This document shows positions 21,033-28,063 of a DNA stretch of 32,424 nucleotides, piece after piece. The stretch is taken from the IMG/VR virus record IMGVR_UViG_3300049783_000574, positions 1 to 32,424 of that record. One strand, written 5' to 3'. The notes below the pieces were generated by a model. The model saw only the letters and a program-made list of their open reading frames with translations, had not been told where the DNA came from and searched no databases. The DNA is from a virus. How positions within the stretch are numbered: position 1 is the stretch's first letter; each line of letters begins with the position of its first letter. The position numbers were made by a program, and so were the translations under genes.

Positions 21033-21514
21033 TATTTAATCAACTCACTATGCTGGTGTATGTTGCCGACTACTTCCCAAATATTTTGAATCTCACTAGA
21101 TAATAGCCATTCATAATCTTCTGGCATATTTACACGCCTTCTTTCATATGGATATTTAACATGGTCTTCAAGTATTTCTTTAATTTGTTTTTGCGATTGG
21201 CATGGGCTTCTGTACCATTCGTACTTATTACTAAACTGAATCACATCCCCCTCATAAATATCAACTCCGTTCTTGTCTTGTAGGCCAGTGAATTGCCCAA
21301 CAGTTTCATCAATGACTTTTATAAACGTGGTTTTTAATGAGTACTTACCACCACCTAAACCTGTTCTTATATCTTCCACATCAAGAGGGGTTTCGTTTAT
21401 AAAACTACTAGAAAGTTTCTCGCCCTCACAGCCAAACATTTGTGATTTAATCAAATCGCCATAAACGAAAATTTTAGTTTCTTTGTTTAACCCTCTAAAT
21501 TTAACCTGTCTCAT
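21032..21514 (-). CDS. YopX family protein
   Basis: A 160-residue product with the YopX signature: MRQVKFRGLN at the start, VGQFTGLQDKNGVDIYEGDVIQF in the middle and IWEVVGNIHQHSEL at the end. The family is abundant in phages and its function is unknown. ATG 21514 overlaps the RHH gene's stop (TAATG). Confidence 0.9.
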   Translation of the reverse strand: MRQVKFRGLNKETKIFVYGDLIKSQMFGCEGEKLSSSFINETPLDVEDIRTGLGGGKYSLKTTFIKVIDETVGQFTGLQDKNGVDIYEGDVIQFSNKYEWYRSPCQSQKQIKEILEDHVKYPYERRRVNMPEDYEWLLSSEIQNIWEVVGNIHQHSELIK

Positions 21515-21663
21515 TATTTAAACTCCTTGGCATGTAGCTTTAAAACCAATTCGGACATAATCCCAGCCATTGAATAGTCATGTCGGCCATCTTCTCGGCG
21601 TTTATCAGAAAGAGCCTTTAGCTTTGCGTGTATGTTTTTATTTAACTGTACAGATTTGGTCAT
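21514..21663 (-). CDS. Ribbon-helix-helix protein, first gene of leftward early operon
   Basis: A 49-residue product from ATG 21663 to TAA 21514. The beginning SVQLNKNIHAKLKALSDKRR has the RHH pattern: a strand (SVQLN), a helix (IHAKLKALSDKR), and a second helix (MAGIMSELVLKLHAKEF). It is the size of Arc and CopG proteins. Position beside the divergent promoters at 21694 and 21738 suggests it regulates them. That is inferred. Confidence 0.65.
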   Translation of the reverse strand: MTKSVQLNKNIHAKLKALSDKRREDGRHDYSMAGIMSELVLKLHAKEFK

Positions 21664-21693
21664 TATTATTGCTCGTTTATTAAGTTAGCCCTA

Positions 21694-21722
21694 ATACTAG
21701 CAAGTTAATTAACATTGTACAA
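21694..21722 (-). promoter_or_regulatory. Early leftward promoter
   Basis: Minus-strand TTGTAC (21717-21722) and TAGTAT (21694-21699) with a 17-base spacer, 31 bases upstream of the RHH gene. Start of the long leftward operon. Confidence 0.6.
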
Positions 21723-21737
21723 TCACTTATAATTAAC

Positions 21738-21766
21738 TTGCACTAATCACAAATGATGTGTATTGT
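21738..21766 (+). promoter_or_regulatory. Early rightward promoter
   Basis: TTGCAC (21738-21743) and TATTGT (21761-21766), 17 bases apart, 31 bases before the ATG at 21797. The downstream sequence TTAGTGTT (21766-21773) repeats the core of the shared element found at other promoters. Confidence 0.6.
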
Positions 21767-21796
21767 TAGTGTTCAATTAATCGGGAGATAAATAAG

Positions 21797-21949
21797 ATGA
21801 AGAGAAACAAATTTGAATGGACTGCCATATTTTCTATGTTAGCTTTTTTAATAGCCATGTTTTGGTTTATGTTTTCTGGATATCAAGATTGCAACAATGA
21901 AGGCGGTGTTTATGCACGCACATTGTTTTGGTTTACTTGCATTAAATAA
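21797..21949 (+). CDS. Small membrane protein
   Basis: A 50-residue product with one transmembrane helix (about 9-27, TAIFSMLAFLIAMFWFMF) and a C-terminal tail with two cysteines. The ATG follows CGGGAGATAAATAAG, a translation cassette repeated before the next gene. First gene of the rightward early operon. Host membrane target unknown. Confidence 0.6.
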   Translation: MKRNKFEWTAIFSMLAFLIAMFWFMFSGYQDCNNEGGVYARTLFWFTCIK

Positions 21950-21964
21950 CGGGAGATAAATAAG

Positions 21965-22123
21965 ATGAGTAAATTTATAGTGGGGCTAGGGTGGGTTTTA
22001 AGTAATTTTGCTTATCAATATATTTCGGGTGATTGTGATTACTCTATTGCAATGGAAAGAAGTTATTTCCAAGTGGTGGCAATGGTGGCGATTTGCTACC
22101 TTCCATTAAAAAGGAGCAAGTAA
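21965..22123 (+). CDS. Small membrane-associated protein
   Basis: A 52-residue product with hydrophobic segments at about 4-20 and 36-47 (QVVAMVAICYL). The leader CGGGAGATAAATAAGATG is an exact copy of that of the preceding gene. Its last codons (AAAAGGAGCAAG) contain the ribosome site of the gene at 22125. No family recognised. Confidence 0.55.
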   Translation: MSKFIVGLGWVLSNFAYQYISGDCDYSIAMERSYFQVVAMVAICYLPLKRSK

Positions 22124-22124
22124 G

Positions 22125-22502
22125 ATGAGTGAGATTAAAACAGTAACGCATGAAGGGCAGGTTTATCAGATAGGTAAGCCGTATTTATTTAGCTTTAGTG
22201 GGGCAACTTGGTTTTACGATAAGTTAATAAATATTGATGCAATCTTTAATTTAAAGCCTTTTGGTACTAAATCTGGAGAATGGAGCTATATAAAAGAAGT
22301 CCCTGCATCTGAAAGTATGGGCACAATAACACCCGCACCAATAGAGCTTGTTGATGGCGCTGCTTATATGTTTGATATAAACGGAGTTGTAGCTTTAGGT
22401 TTTTATCGTGAGGATAGAAAATCATTTTTTTCTTGCGGCAATAAAGTTTGCGGGTTAGCAGAAGCTACCGACATCCGTCTAATGACAGTAGGGAGTGAAT
22501 AA
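22125..22502 (+). CDS. Hypothetical phage protein, beta-rich
   Basis: A 125-residue product with aromatic beta strands (YQIGKPYLFSFSGATWFYDK, DIRLMTVGSE). Similar beta-rich small proteins are common near recombination genes of phages, but I cannot name a family. It begins one base after the previous stop. Confidence 0.5.
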   Translation: MSEIKTVTHEGQVYQIGKPYLFSFSGATWFYDKLINIDAIFNLKPFGTKSGEWSYIKEVPASESMGTITPAPIELVDGAAYMFDINGVVALGFYREDRKSFFSCGNKVCGLAEATDIRLMTVGSE

Positions 22503-22503
22503 G

Positions 22504-23037
22504 ATGAGTGAACAACAACCAAAAACGCATTACAGGAAAGTATTTAAAAGTGACCATTTAGGGCAAGCAGACCTTGAAGACTTTAAAGAAGATGGCAGCA
22601 ATCTAATTTTTACTGTTGCATACGTTAACCAGGAAATAGGCGCAAAAGTAGCAGGCAAGAAAATAGATGCAAACATAGCGTACTTTGCTGAACGTATTAA
22701 GCCGCTTGTATTGAACGCCACCAACTCCGCAACGATGAAAAAGATAACAGGTAGTGCATTCATCGAAGATTGGCAAAACGTTGTTATACAGCTATACATT
22801 GAGCCTAACGTCAAGATGAAAGGTGAAACTGTAGGCGGTGTAAGAATTAGCCATTTAAAGCCAAAGGTAGCTAAACCCCAAGTTACTAAAGATACAGTTC
22901 AGATGTGGGATAATGCCAAGAAAGCATATAAGCAAGACGGTAATTTTATACGTGTTTTTAAACGTGCCGATATTACTCCAGAAAATCAAAAGCTAATGCT
23001 GGATGAAATAAAATTAGAAGGTGCTGCCAGTGTTTAA
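22504..23037 (+). CDS. Uncharacterised phage recombination-module protein
   Basis: A 177-residue protein from ATG 22504 (MSEQQPKTHYRKVFKSDHLG); a GTG three codons earlier is in the overlap with the previous gene and less likely. The sequence RKVFKSDHLGQADLEDF, ANIAYFAERIKPLVLNATNS and NVKMKGETVGGVRI belongs to a protein family I recall as common before exonuclease or SSB genes in phages, with no defined function. It occupies the place of a recT/bet/erf annealing protein, so an accessory or annealing role is plausible but unproven. It overlaps the exonuclease by 8 bases. Confidence 0.65.
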   Translation: MSEQQPKTHYRKVFKSDHLGQADLEDFKEDGSNLIFTVAYVNQEIGAKVAGKKIDANIAYFAERIKPLVLNATNSATMKKITGSAFIEDWQNVVIQLYIEPNVKMKGETVGGVRISHLKPKVAKPQVTKDTVQMWDNAKKAYKQDGNFIRVFKRADITPENQKLMLDEIKLEGAASV

Positions 23038-23653
23038 CTTTATCGACGTTGAACAAAATAGCGATGAATGGTTCGAGCTTAGAGCAGGTCGATTGACTAG
23101 CTCTAAGCTTGGGGTTGTCATGGCCAATTATGGCAAGGCATTTGGTGAGCCTGCTAAAAAATACGCTGTTAACATAGCCATTGAGCAGATAACAGGTGAA
23201 CCAATACCTAGCACATTTACAAATGCTCATATGGAAAGGGGTCATGAGCAAGAGCCAATTGCGAGAGATTTATACGAAAACAATACATTTTCAGATGTCA
23301 GCAATGGCGGATTTTTTGATTGTGGGTTTATAGGCTGCTCACCGGATGGAATGGTCTATGATGATGGGGTTATAGAAATTAAATCTGTTATAGCATCAGT
23401 GCAGTTTGCTAATGTTAAGCGGGGGTCTGTTGACCCTGCATACTATTGGCAATGTGTAGGAAACCTTAAATTTACCGAACGCAAATGGTTAGACTTTGTA
23501 AGTTATTCTTCAGAGTTTCCGGTCGATAAGCAACTTTTTGTACACAGAATTTATTCGGCTGATTTGGCCGCTGAATTTGACAAGATAGATACGCGAGTTA
23601 ATGAGTTTAAAAAGCTTGTTGCTCAATCAAAAGAAATTATATTAAACAGTTAA
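23030..23653 (+). CDS. YqaJ-family exonuclease (lambda Exo-like)
   Basis: A 207-residue protein. I choose GTG 23030, with GAAGG 8 bases upstream, over the GTG at 23021. Motifs: SDEWFELRAGRLTSS (11-25), ERGHEQEPIAR (69-79), GCSPDGMV (102-109) and DGVIEIKS (112-119), giving the D106-E116-K118 active site of PD-(D/E)XK exonucleases. It degrades one strand of linear DNA for single-strand annealing recombination. It sits between the uncharacterised partner and SSB. Confidence 0.9.
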   Translation: MFNFIDVEQNSDEWFELRAGRLTSSKLGVVMANYGKAFGEPAKKYAVNIAIEQITGEPIPSTFTNAHMERGHEQEPIARDLYENNTFSDVSNGGFFDCGFIGCSPDGMVYDDGVIEIKSVIASVQFANVKRGSVDPAYYWQCVGNLKFTERKWLDFVSYSSEFPVDKQLFVHRIYSADLAAEFDKIDTRVNEFKKLVAQSKEIILNS

Positions 23654-23669
23654 CTATTAAGGAATAAAC

Positions 23670-23900
23670 ATGAAAGACTGGTTTAAGGCCAATGCAATAC
23701 CACAAACTGAAGTAATGTGTGGCGCTGATGTATTTGAAAATGAGATTAAAGCTGCTGGAGTTGGGTTCGCTTGTGAATGGTTTGGGCATGAACACAATGG
23801 TCATTTTGCAAAAGAAACTGTAAACACACTATGCGAACGCGCTGAAATAAATAACCCATACGCACTAAAGAACGGTGAATATGAGCTTCTTCAAGATTAA
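23670..23900 (+). CDS. Hypothetical small protein of the recombination module
   Basis: A 76-residue acidic protein with Cys17, Cys35 and Cys54 and a His-rich segment (GHEHNGHF), a possible metal site. Between exonuclease and SSB genes; leader AACTATTAAGGAATAAACATG is shared with the SSB gene. Function unknown. Confidence 0.5.
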   Translation: MKDWFKANAIPQTEVMCGADVFENEIKAAGVGFACEWFGHEHNGHFAKETVNTLCERAEINNPYALKNGEYELLQD

Positions 23901-23915
23901 CTATTAAGGAATAAC

Positions 23916-24398
23916 ATGCACATAGTACACGGCGAATTAAGAAAGGCACCCTACGTTAAATCAGGCGTTGGAAAAGATGGCCAGTCAACAATGTTTATCA
24001 TTGAGCTATCAGAAGTAATTAAAGATTACAGGTCTGGTGAAAAGTCATACACTAATTATAGTGCTATGTTATTCGCTTCTAGCCCTGCCCATGTCGATCA
24101 TTACAGCAAGACGATAGTGGAAGGCAACTTCATTGTTTTGACTGCTGAAAAGCTTAAAATTGAAGTCAGCGAATGTGGCAAATACACTAAGCTAGCAATG
24201 GATAACGCAAGGCTTGAAGGCAGCGGGTATATTGCACAACAACAAGGCCAGCAACAACAAGCACAGCCACAACAAAGGCAGGCACCACAACAAAGGCCGC
24301 AACAGAATCAAGGTTATCAGCAGCCAGCGCAACAAAACCACGCGCCGATGGCAGAACCTAATTTTGACTTTGATGATGACTCGCAGCCGCCTTTTTAA
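23916..24398 (+). CDS. Single-strand DNA-binding protein (phage type)
   Basis: A 160-residue protein. Residues 1-110 look like an OB fold (MHIVHGELRKAPYVK, NFIVLTAEKLKIEV, KYTKLAMDNARLEG). Residues about 108-145 are a Gln-rich linker (QQQGQQQQAQPQQ), and the end is DDDSQPPF, the acidic SSB tip that binds partner proteins. It protects single strands during phage replication and recombination and can recruit the nucleases coded on either side. The gene ends where the VRR-NUC gene begins. Confidence 0.85.
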   Translation: MHIVHGELRKAPYVKSGVGKDGQSTMFIIELSEVIKDYRSGEKSYTNYSAMLFASSPAHVDHYSKTIVEGNFIVLTAEKLKIEVSECGKYTKLAMDNARLEGSGYIAQQQGQQQQAQPQQRQAPQQRPQQNQGYQQPAQQNHAPMAEPNFDFDDDSQPPF

Positions 24399-24689
24399 AT
24401 GTCATTTCGCAGAGCGGCGCGAGTTGATGACAACCAGTCCGAGGTGGTGGCATGTTTCCGCCGCCTTGGCTGGTATGTGCTTATTATAAGCCAACTAAAG
24501 AACTGCTGTGACATTATTGTATCAAAATCAGGTGAAACTATAGCAGTTGAAATTAAAGACGGTAGCAAACCGCCTAGTGCCAGAAAGCTATCAAAAGGTG
24601 AGCAAGAATTTAAAGATAATTGGCTGGGAAGATGGGAGCTAGTCGAATCAATTGATGATGTAATTAAGCTAAACAGTGCGAGTAAATAA
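24399..24689 (+). CDS. VRR-NUC nuclease
   Basis: A 96-residue protein with the PD-(D/E)XK pattern of VRR-NUC: DNQSEVV (11-17), CDIIVSKSG with D38, VEIKDG (50-55; E51, K53) and PSARKLSKGEQEF. Such small nucleases act as structure-specific or Holliday-junction nucleases. The start ATG directly follows the SSB stop (TAA ATG). Confidence 0.85.
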   Translation: MSFRRAARVDDNQSEVVACFRRLGWYVLIISQLKNCCDIIVSKSGETIAVEIKDGSKPPSARKLSKGEQEFKDNWLGRWELVESIDDVIKLNSASK

Positions 24690-24895
24690 TGCAAATAGAA
24701 TACGACAGGGTCAACAAGATTTATTTGCTGATTAGAGACGGAGAAATTACATATTTCACATCGTTTAAAGTGCGCCCAGGATTTACAGAAATAATCCTGG
24801 ACGATAATTACACAACTGTATTTCACTCTGATAAAGCAACTGAGTTTAATTTGGCTTGGGATTTATTCGCTAACAAGAAACTAATTCATAATTAA
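24689..24895 (+). CDS. Hypothetical small protein
   Basis: A 68-residue product of beta strands (IYLLIRDGEITYF) and a short helix. TAATG overlap with the nuclease gene. No family recognised. Confidence 0.5.
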   Translation: MQIEYDRVNKIYLLIRDGEITYFTSFKVRPGFTEIILDDNYTTVFHSDKATEFNLAWDLFANKKLIHN

Positions 24896-24907
24896 TTCAC
24901 ATTAGTG

Positions 24908-24936
24908 TTGACAGTGTTGTCTACCGTGTCTATACT
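24908..24936 (+). promoter_or_regulatory. Rightward promoter with shared ACATYAGTGTTGACA element
   Basis: TTGACA (24908-24913) and TATACT (24931-24936), 17 bases apart, inside ACATTAGTGTTGACA (24899-24913). TGTCTATAC just before and including the -10 is also similar to the minus-strand site at 14689 (TGTCTATGC). It drives the 24979 gene onward. Confidence 0.75.
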
Positions 24937-24978
24937 CTGTTTATCGAATCAAAACACAGCAATCAAACGGGATTTATT

Positions 24979-25155
24979 ATGAAAACTTTAAACGAAATGC
25001 AGAAATTATTTATAACTAGCTCAGCATTAAATGCAGGCAAGACAATGGAAGAAGTAGAGGCGCTAATTGCAGCAAAAGAAGTTGAAATTAACAAGCCAAA
25101 AAAGCCAGCTTATAACTGGTCTAACTTCAATGAAAGTGACGACGGTATGATGTAA
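24979..25155 (+). CDS. Small protein downstream of a regulated promoter
   Basis: A 58-residue product from ATG 24979 with CGGG 7 bases upstream. First half is helical (LNEMQKLFITSSALNAG, then MEEVEALIAAKEVEI); the end is acidic with two Trp/Phe (YNWSNFNESDDGMM). It could be a small helical regulator. No family recognised. Confidence 0.55.
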   Translation: MKTLNEMQKLFITSSALNAGKTMEEVEALIAAKEVEINKPKKPAYNWSNFNESDDGMM

Positions 25156-25186
25156 GGCATAAGATTTCTTATTCAATCACCAGCCC

Positions 25187-25200
25187 TACGGGGCTATCAC
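25187..25200 (+). terminator. Short hairpin between genes
   Basis: AGCCC TACG GGGCT: a 5-bp stem with a stable UACG tetraloop, no U-tract. Perhaps an mRNA stabiliser or processing site in the 67-base gap before the gene at 25223. Confidence 0.35.
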
Positions 25201-25222
25201 AGCAAACAAACGGGGTAAGACA

Positions 25223-25714
25223 ATGAGTAAATTTAAAGTAGGTGATGAGGCTAAAGTAATAGGTACAAATTCAATGTTAAATTCTGAAATTAAAATTGGT
25301 GATATACGTGTGGTGACTAACATTTGTTTAAATGGAGTTGAGCTAGATAGCATTGGCGGTGGATGGATACATGATTATGATGTTGAGCTAGTCAAACCCA
25401 AATGGACAATATACAACAACACATTACCTTGGTCAGATTTGAGCGATAAGCAGAAGGGTAAAATGCTGTTAGCTCAACTGGAAGGTGTTTCTATTAGGCT
25501 AGTAGCAAAATCTATGTGCGGTGAAGACTGCTTTATTCATTGCGAAGAAATAGACACAATTGAAACTGTTGTCTATCGCGCAAAACCAGCGCCAGTAAAG
25601 CCAGAGCCAACTATGGCAGAGTTGTTTATTGACGATTGGAAAGAATGCAGCTCAAGCTCTAGCGAAGCTTTTGCAGGCAAGATGATTGCTAAAGGATGGG
25701 TAAAGAAATGTTAA
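25223..25714 (+). CDS. Hypothetical protein with KOW/SH3-like start
   Basis: A 163-residue product beginning MSKFKVGDEAKVIG, a KOW/SH3-barrel-like opening seen in small phage proteins, followed by GVELDSIGGGWIHDYDVELV. A linker with Pro/Lys (KPAPVKPEPT) and a short C-terminal helical region end it. Ribosome site CGGGGTAAG. Function unknown. Confidence 0.5.
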   Translation: MSKFKVGDEAKVIGTNSMLNSEIKIGDIRVVTNICLNGVELDSIGGGWIHDYDVELVKPKWTIYNNTLPWSDLSDKQKGKMLLAQLEGVSIRLVAKSMCGEDCFIHCEEIDTIETVVYRAKPAPVKPEPTMAELFIDDWKECSSSSSEAFAGKMIAKGWVKKC

Positions 25715-26004
25715 ATTCACCAATTGACAACAGCATACAAGAAGCGGCAAGAGATGAGCTTATTTCTCAGCACTGGGATGAACTGCAAACAACTGGCCAA
25801 ACTATCTTTATTAGCGATATAGAAAAAAGAATCATTAATCGTGATGATGTTATGTTTGATGTGATGGGCGATATGGGTGATAAGAAATTGTATCACGATA
25901 TGGTAGTTACTCCGGTGTCGTTTAGCATTAGAGTGCAAGCGGCATTCAAACTGCGCATTGATAAGTTAATGGCTGATGCGATAAACGACTACTATGAAAT
26001 ATAA
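25708..26004 (+). CDS. Hypothetical helical protein
   Basis: A 98-residue product. I choose ATG 25708 over ATG 25696, whose AAAGG would touch the start. It is acidic and helical (MLNSPIDNSIQEAARDELIS, RVQAAFKLRIDKLMADAIN). It overlaps the previous stop by 7 bases and the following HTH gene by 11. No family recognised. Confidence 0.5.
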   Translation: MLNSPIDNSIQEAARDELISQHWDELQTTGQTIFISDIEKRIINRDDVMFDVMGDMGDKKLYHDMVVTPVSFSIRVQAAFKLRIDKLMADAINDYYEI

Positions 26005-26215
26005 CAGCGATGTTGAGATGCTTAACGATGCATTATCATATGCAAAGCTGCATCTAAAGCGGTCACGCAAAGACATTGCCAAGATTTCTGGTGTGAAATA
26101 CGACACTATTGGGCTTTGGTCGCTGAACAAAAGCAGGCCAACTTCCTTTATGCTTAAATCAGTCATCAGCGCATGTGGTTATCATGTTAGTTGGGATATG
26201 GAGAAGAAAAAATGA
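25994..26215 (+). CDS. Small Cro/C1-type helix-turn-helix protein
   Basis: A 73-residue basic protein. Residues 23-48 (RSRKDIAKISGVKYDTIGLWSLNKS) form a helix-turn-helix like XRE/Cro regulators: RKDIAKISGV first helix and turn, YDTIGLWSLNK recognition helix. Probably a phage transcription regulator acting from this operon. Four-base overlap with the next gene. Confidence 0.68.
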   Translation: MKYNSDVEMLNDALSYAKLHLKRSRKDIAKISGVKYDTIGLWSLNKSRPTSFMLKSVISACGYHVSWDMEKKK

Positions 26216-26361
26216 GTAAATTTCATTGGGAACGAGTAGATATTAAAGAAGCTGTCAGGCTGCGTGATAAAGAGTTTTTTACCATTGGCGAGTTAGCAGA
26301 TAGATTTAGATGCAGTCGTGACCACGTTGAACGGATGCTTAAATCTGAGGGCCAATTGTGA
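26212..26361 (+). CDS. Small helix-turn-helix protein
   Basis: A 49-residue product from ATG 26212 to TGA 26361. FTIGELADRFRCSRDHVERMLKS (residues about 23-45) is a classic helix-turn-helix. It follows the Cro-type gene, with which it may act. Four-base overlap (GTGA) with the methylase gene. Confidence 0.68.
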   Translation: MSKFHWERVDIKEAVRLRDKEFFTIGELADRFRCSRDHVERMLKSEGQL

Positions 26362-26960
26362 GGGTTTTAGTCGCTTGTGAATATTCTGGGCGTGTTCGTG
26401 ATGCGTTTAGAAAGCTTGGGCATGACGCGATGAGTTGTGATTTATTGCCTAGTGATAGCCCTTTACTTGGCTGTCATTATCAGGGCGATGTATTTGACAT
26501 TATAGGTGATGGTTGGGACTTAATGATTGCTCACCCGCCTTGCACCAGATTGGCTAATAGTGGCGTTAGGTGGTTAAGAGAGCGCGATTTATGGGATGAA
26601 CTTGTTGAGGCAGCAAAGTTTTACAACAAGTTTCAGCAATGCACAATAAAGATGAAATGTATAGAAAACCCAATTATGCACAAATATGCAAAAGCTATGG
26701 TAGGTGACATTAAAAGACAAGTAGTTCAGCCTTGGTGGTTTGGTGAAAAAACATTTAAAGCGACAGGGTACGAGCTAACCGGATTACCTGATTTAGTAGC
26801 AACAAATAAATTAAACATCCCAGAGGTTGGGACTGATGAACATAAAAAATGGAGTTGGATACATAGAGCATCACCTAGCCCTGATAGATGGAAAATAAGA
26901 AGCACAACACCACAAGGCATTGCTAATGCTATGGCCGAACAATGGGGCGGTCAGCTGTGA
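26358..26960 (+). CDS. DNA cytosine methyltransferase-like protein
   Basis: A 200-residue protein starting with GTG. It has motif I-like VACEYSG (5-11), a motif IV-like HPPCTRLA (59-66) with Cys62, and ENP (103-105) as motif VI. These are C5-cytosine methylase motifs in a shortened form found in phages. No long target-recognition domain is visible, so specificity may be limited or the activity lost. Together with the adenine methylase, it suggests defence of phage DNA. Confidence 0.78.
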   Translation: MRVLVACEYSGRVRDAFRKLGHDAMSCDLLPSDSPLLGCHYQGDVFDIIGDGWDLMIAHPPCTRLANSGVRWLRERDLWDELVEAAKFYNKFQQCTIKMKCIENPIMHKYAKAMVGDIKRQVVQPWWFGEKTFKATGYELTGLPDLVATNKLNIPEVGTDEHKKWSWIHRASPSPDRWKIRSTTPQGIANAMAEQWGGQL

Positions 26961-27091
26961 GCCGTAAACCTGCAAATAAAATTGCGGAAAAAAGCTGCTG
27001 GGACAAAAAGATTGCAGCCAGGAAAAAGATTGAGGCTGAACTCGAATTGCTAAGATTGTTTAGTGATGATGTCAAAAAGGTTGCAGAATAA
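26957..27091 (+). CDS. Small charged helical protein
   Basis: A 44-residue product, GTG start overlapping the methylase stop (GTGA). Lys-rich helix (KKIAARKKIEAELELL) with an amphipathic character. Last gene of the rightward operon before the terminator at 27176-27197. Function unknown. Confidence 0.5.
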   Translation: MSRKPANKIAEKSCWDKKIAARKKIEAELELLRLFSDDVKKVAE

Positions 27092-27175
27092 TTGAATAGG
27101 TGATTTAATAACTCAGTAGGTCGGGTCATTCATTCCCTAACTCCCAAGTTTTGCAACTCCTACGAACCGCACCCT

Positions 27176-27197
27176 AAAACCCCTTAATTGGGGTTTT
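27176..27197. terminator. Bidirectional terminator between early and lysis operons
   Basis: Perfect stem AAAACCCC / GGGGTTTT with TTAATT loop; U-runs follow on both strands. It ends the rightward early operon, and its minus-strand side overlaps the stop codon of the leftward holin gene. Confidence 0.85.
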
Positions 27198-27672
27198 ATT
27201 TTGCCTTCGAATCTGTGCCTTTGCCTTTATCATAACTGCGCATTGCCGCCACCCCAAGCATTGACATTATCAAACCAATTATGTCAGACACTCCTAAGTC
27301 AGGAAACACAGGTAAAATTAACGTTGATACGCCATCCCAGCCGTTTAATGTAGCTATTGATTGATACGTCCATATGTAAGTTATTACTAATGCCTTGGGT
27401 ATGTACATTAACGCTAATGACACAGCACCAACCCAACCAATCGCAGGTCTCCATCCAGCTTGAAATATATTACCGCTTTTTGCATCCGCTAGATTTATTT
27501 CTAATTGACCAGTCATTGCTTGTACGTGAGCATTTAACTTTTCAGAATCACCTTTAGCGTATAATGCTTCAAGTTTAAATAGCTCTTGCGCTTGCTCTTT
27601 TGGATCAGGCCAGATACGACTTATAAGTGATTTGCCGATATCAAGGGCTGCTGTAAGTGGGTCTAGTGCCAT
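27196..27672 (-). CDS. Holin, 3TM superfamily II
   Basis: A 158-residue protein from ATG 27672 (MALDPLTAALDIGKSLISRIWPDP, with AGGTC upstream); an upstream extension to 27723 overlaps the endolysin and is rejected. The pattern of an N-terminal amphipathic segment, EQAQELFKLEALYAKGD, SGNIFQAGWRPAIGWVGAV with membrane helix about 77-100, and a C-terminal membrane helix (DIIGLIMSMLGVAAM) matches GTA_holin_3TM. It makes holes in the inner membrane to release endolysin, whose gene overlaps immediately upstream. Confidence 0.85.
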   Translation of the reverse strand: MALDPLTAALDIGKSLISRIWPDPKEQAQELFKLEALYAKGDSEKLNAHVQAMTGQLEINLADAKSGNIFQAGWRPAIGWVGAVSLALMYIPKALVITYIWTYQSIATLNGWDGVSTLILPVFPDLGVSDIIGLIMSMLGVAAMRSYDKGKGTDSKAK

Positions 27673-27673
27673 T

Positions 27674-28063
27674 TTATCTGACCTCGAAATGAGGCATATC
27701 TTTGAAGTTAGACCAGTGACCACCCCATCGCATATTTACAGACAATCTGTTTGCGGCTTCAAGCATTGCAGCCGCTACAATAGTCAGATGACATTCATCC
27801 CAGCTAGCCTTTCCGTCTACATAAGCAAACACATCTAAGGCCAGTCCGCTTTGGTGATAGCTTTTTTTAATTGTTCCGTCTAGTTGGCTTGCCTTATCGT
27901 TAAAAAGCTTTTGTTGCTCTTCTGCGGTGCGTAATCCGCCGTGCCTTGGTATGCCAAAGTCAATAGGGGACATTGAAAGTGCAAGCCTTGCAACTTCTAT
28001 AAGCTGATAGTTAACACCACTCATTCTGTCTTCGCTATTTTTTCCAAAACTAAAGTTATTCAT
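27674..28063 (-). CDS. Endolysin, M15-type peptidase
   Basis: A 129-residue protein with the LD-carboxypeptidase (VanY/T5 endolysin-like, Peptidase_M15_4) motifs: RHGGLRTAEEQ (40-50), H70-x6-D77 in SYHQSGLALDVF and DMPHFE (122-127) with H125 as third zinc ligand. It cuts peptide cross-links of peptidoglycan. No signal peptide, so it depends on the holin. Confidence 0.92.
   Translation of the reverse strand: MNNFSFGKNSEDRMSGVNYQLIEVARLALSMSPIDFGIPRHGGLRTAEEQQKLFNDKASQLDGTIKKSYHQSGLALDVFAYVDGKASWDECHLTIVAAAMLEAANRLSVNMRWGGHWSNFKDMPHFEVR

Noticed and set aside
24214-24489. Rightward 91-residue open frame
   Set aside because: It arises by reading the Gln-rich repeat of the SSB gene in another frame; composition (Asn/Lys/His-rich) is artificial.
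24395-24826. Leftward 143-residue open frame
   Set aside because: It lies opposite the VRR-NUC nuclease, which has clear motifs, and shows no family features. Shadow frame.
27092-27175. Phage attachment site in the gap before the terminator
   Set aside because: A GGTTCG-like sequence exists on the minus strand, but no tRNA 3' half and no integrase gene in the window support it.
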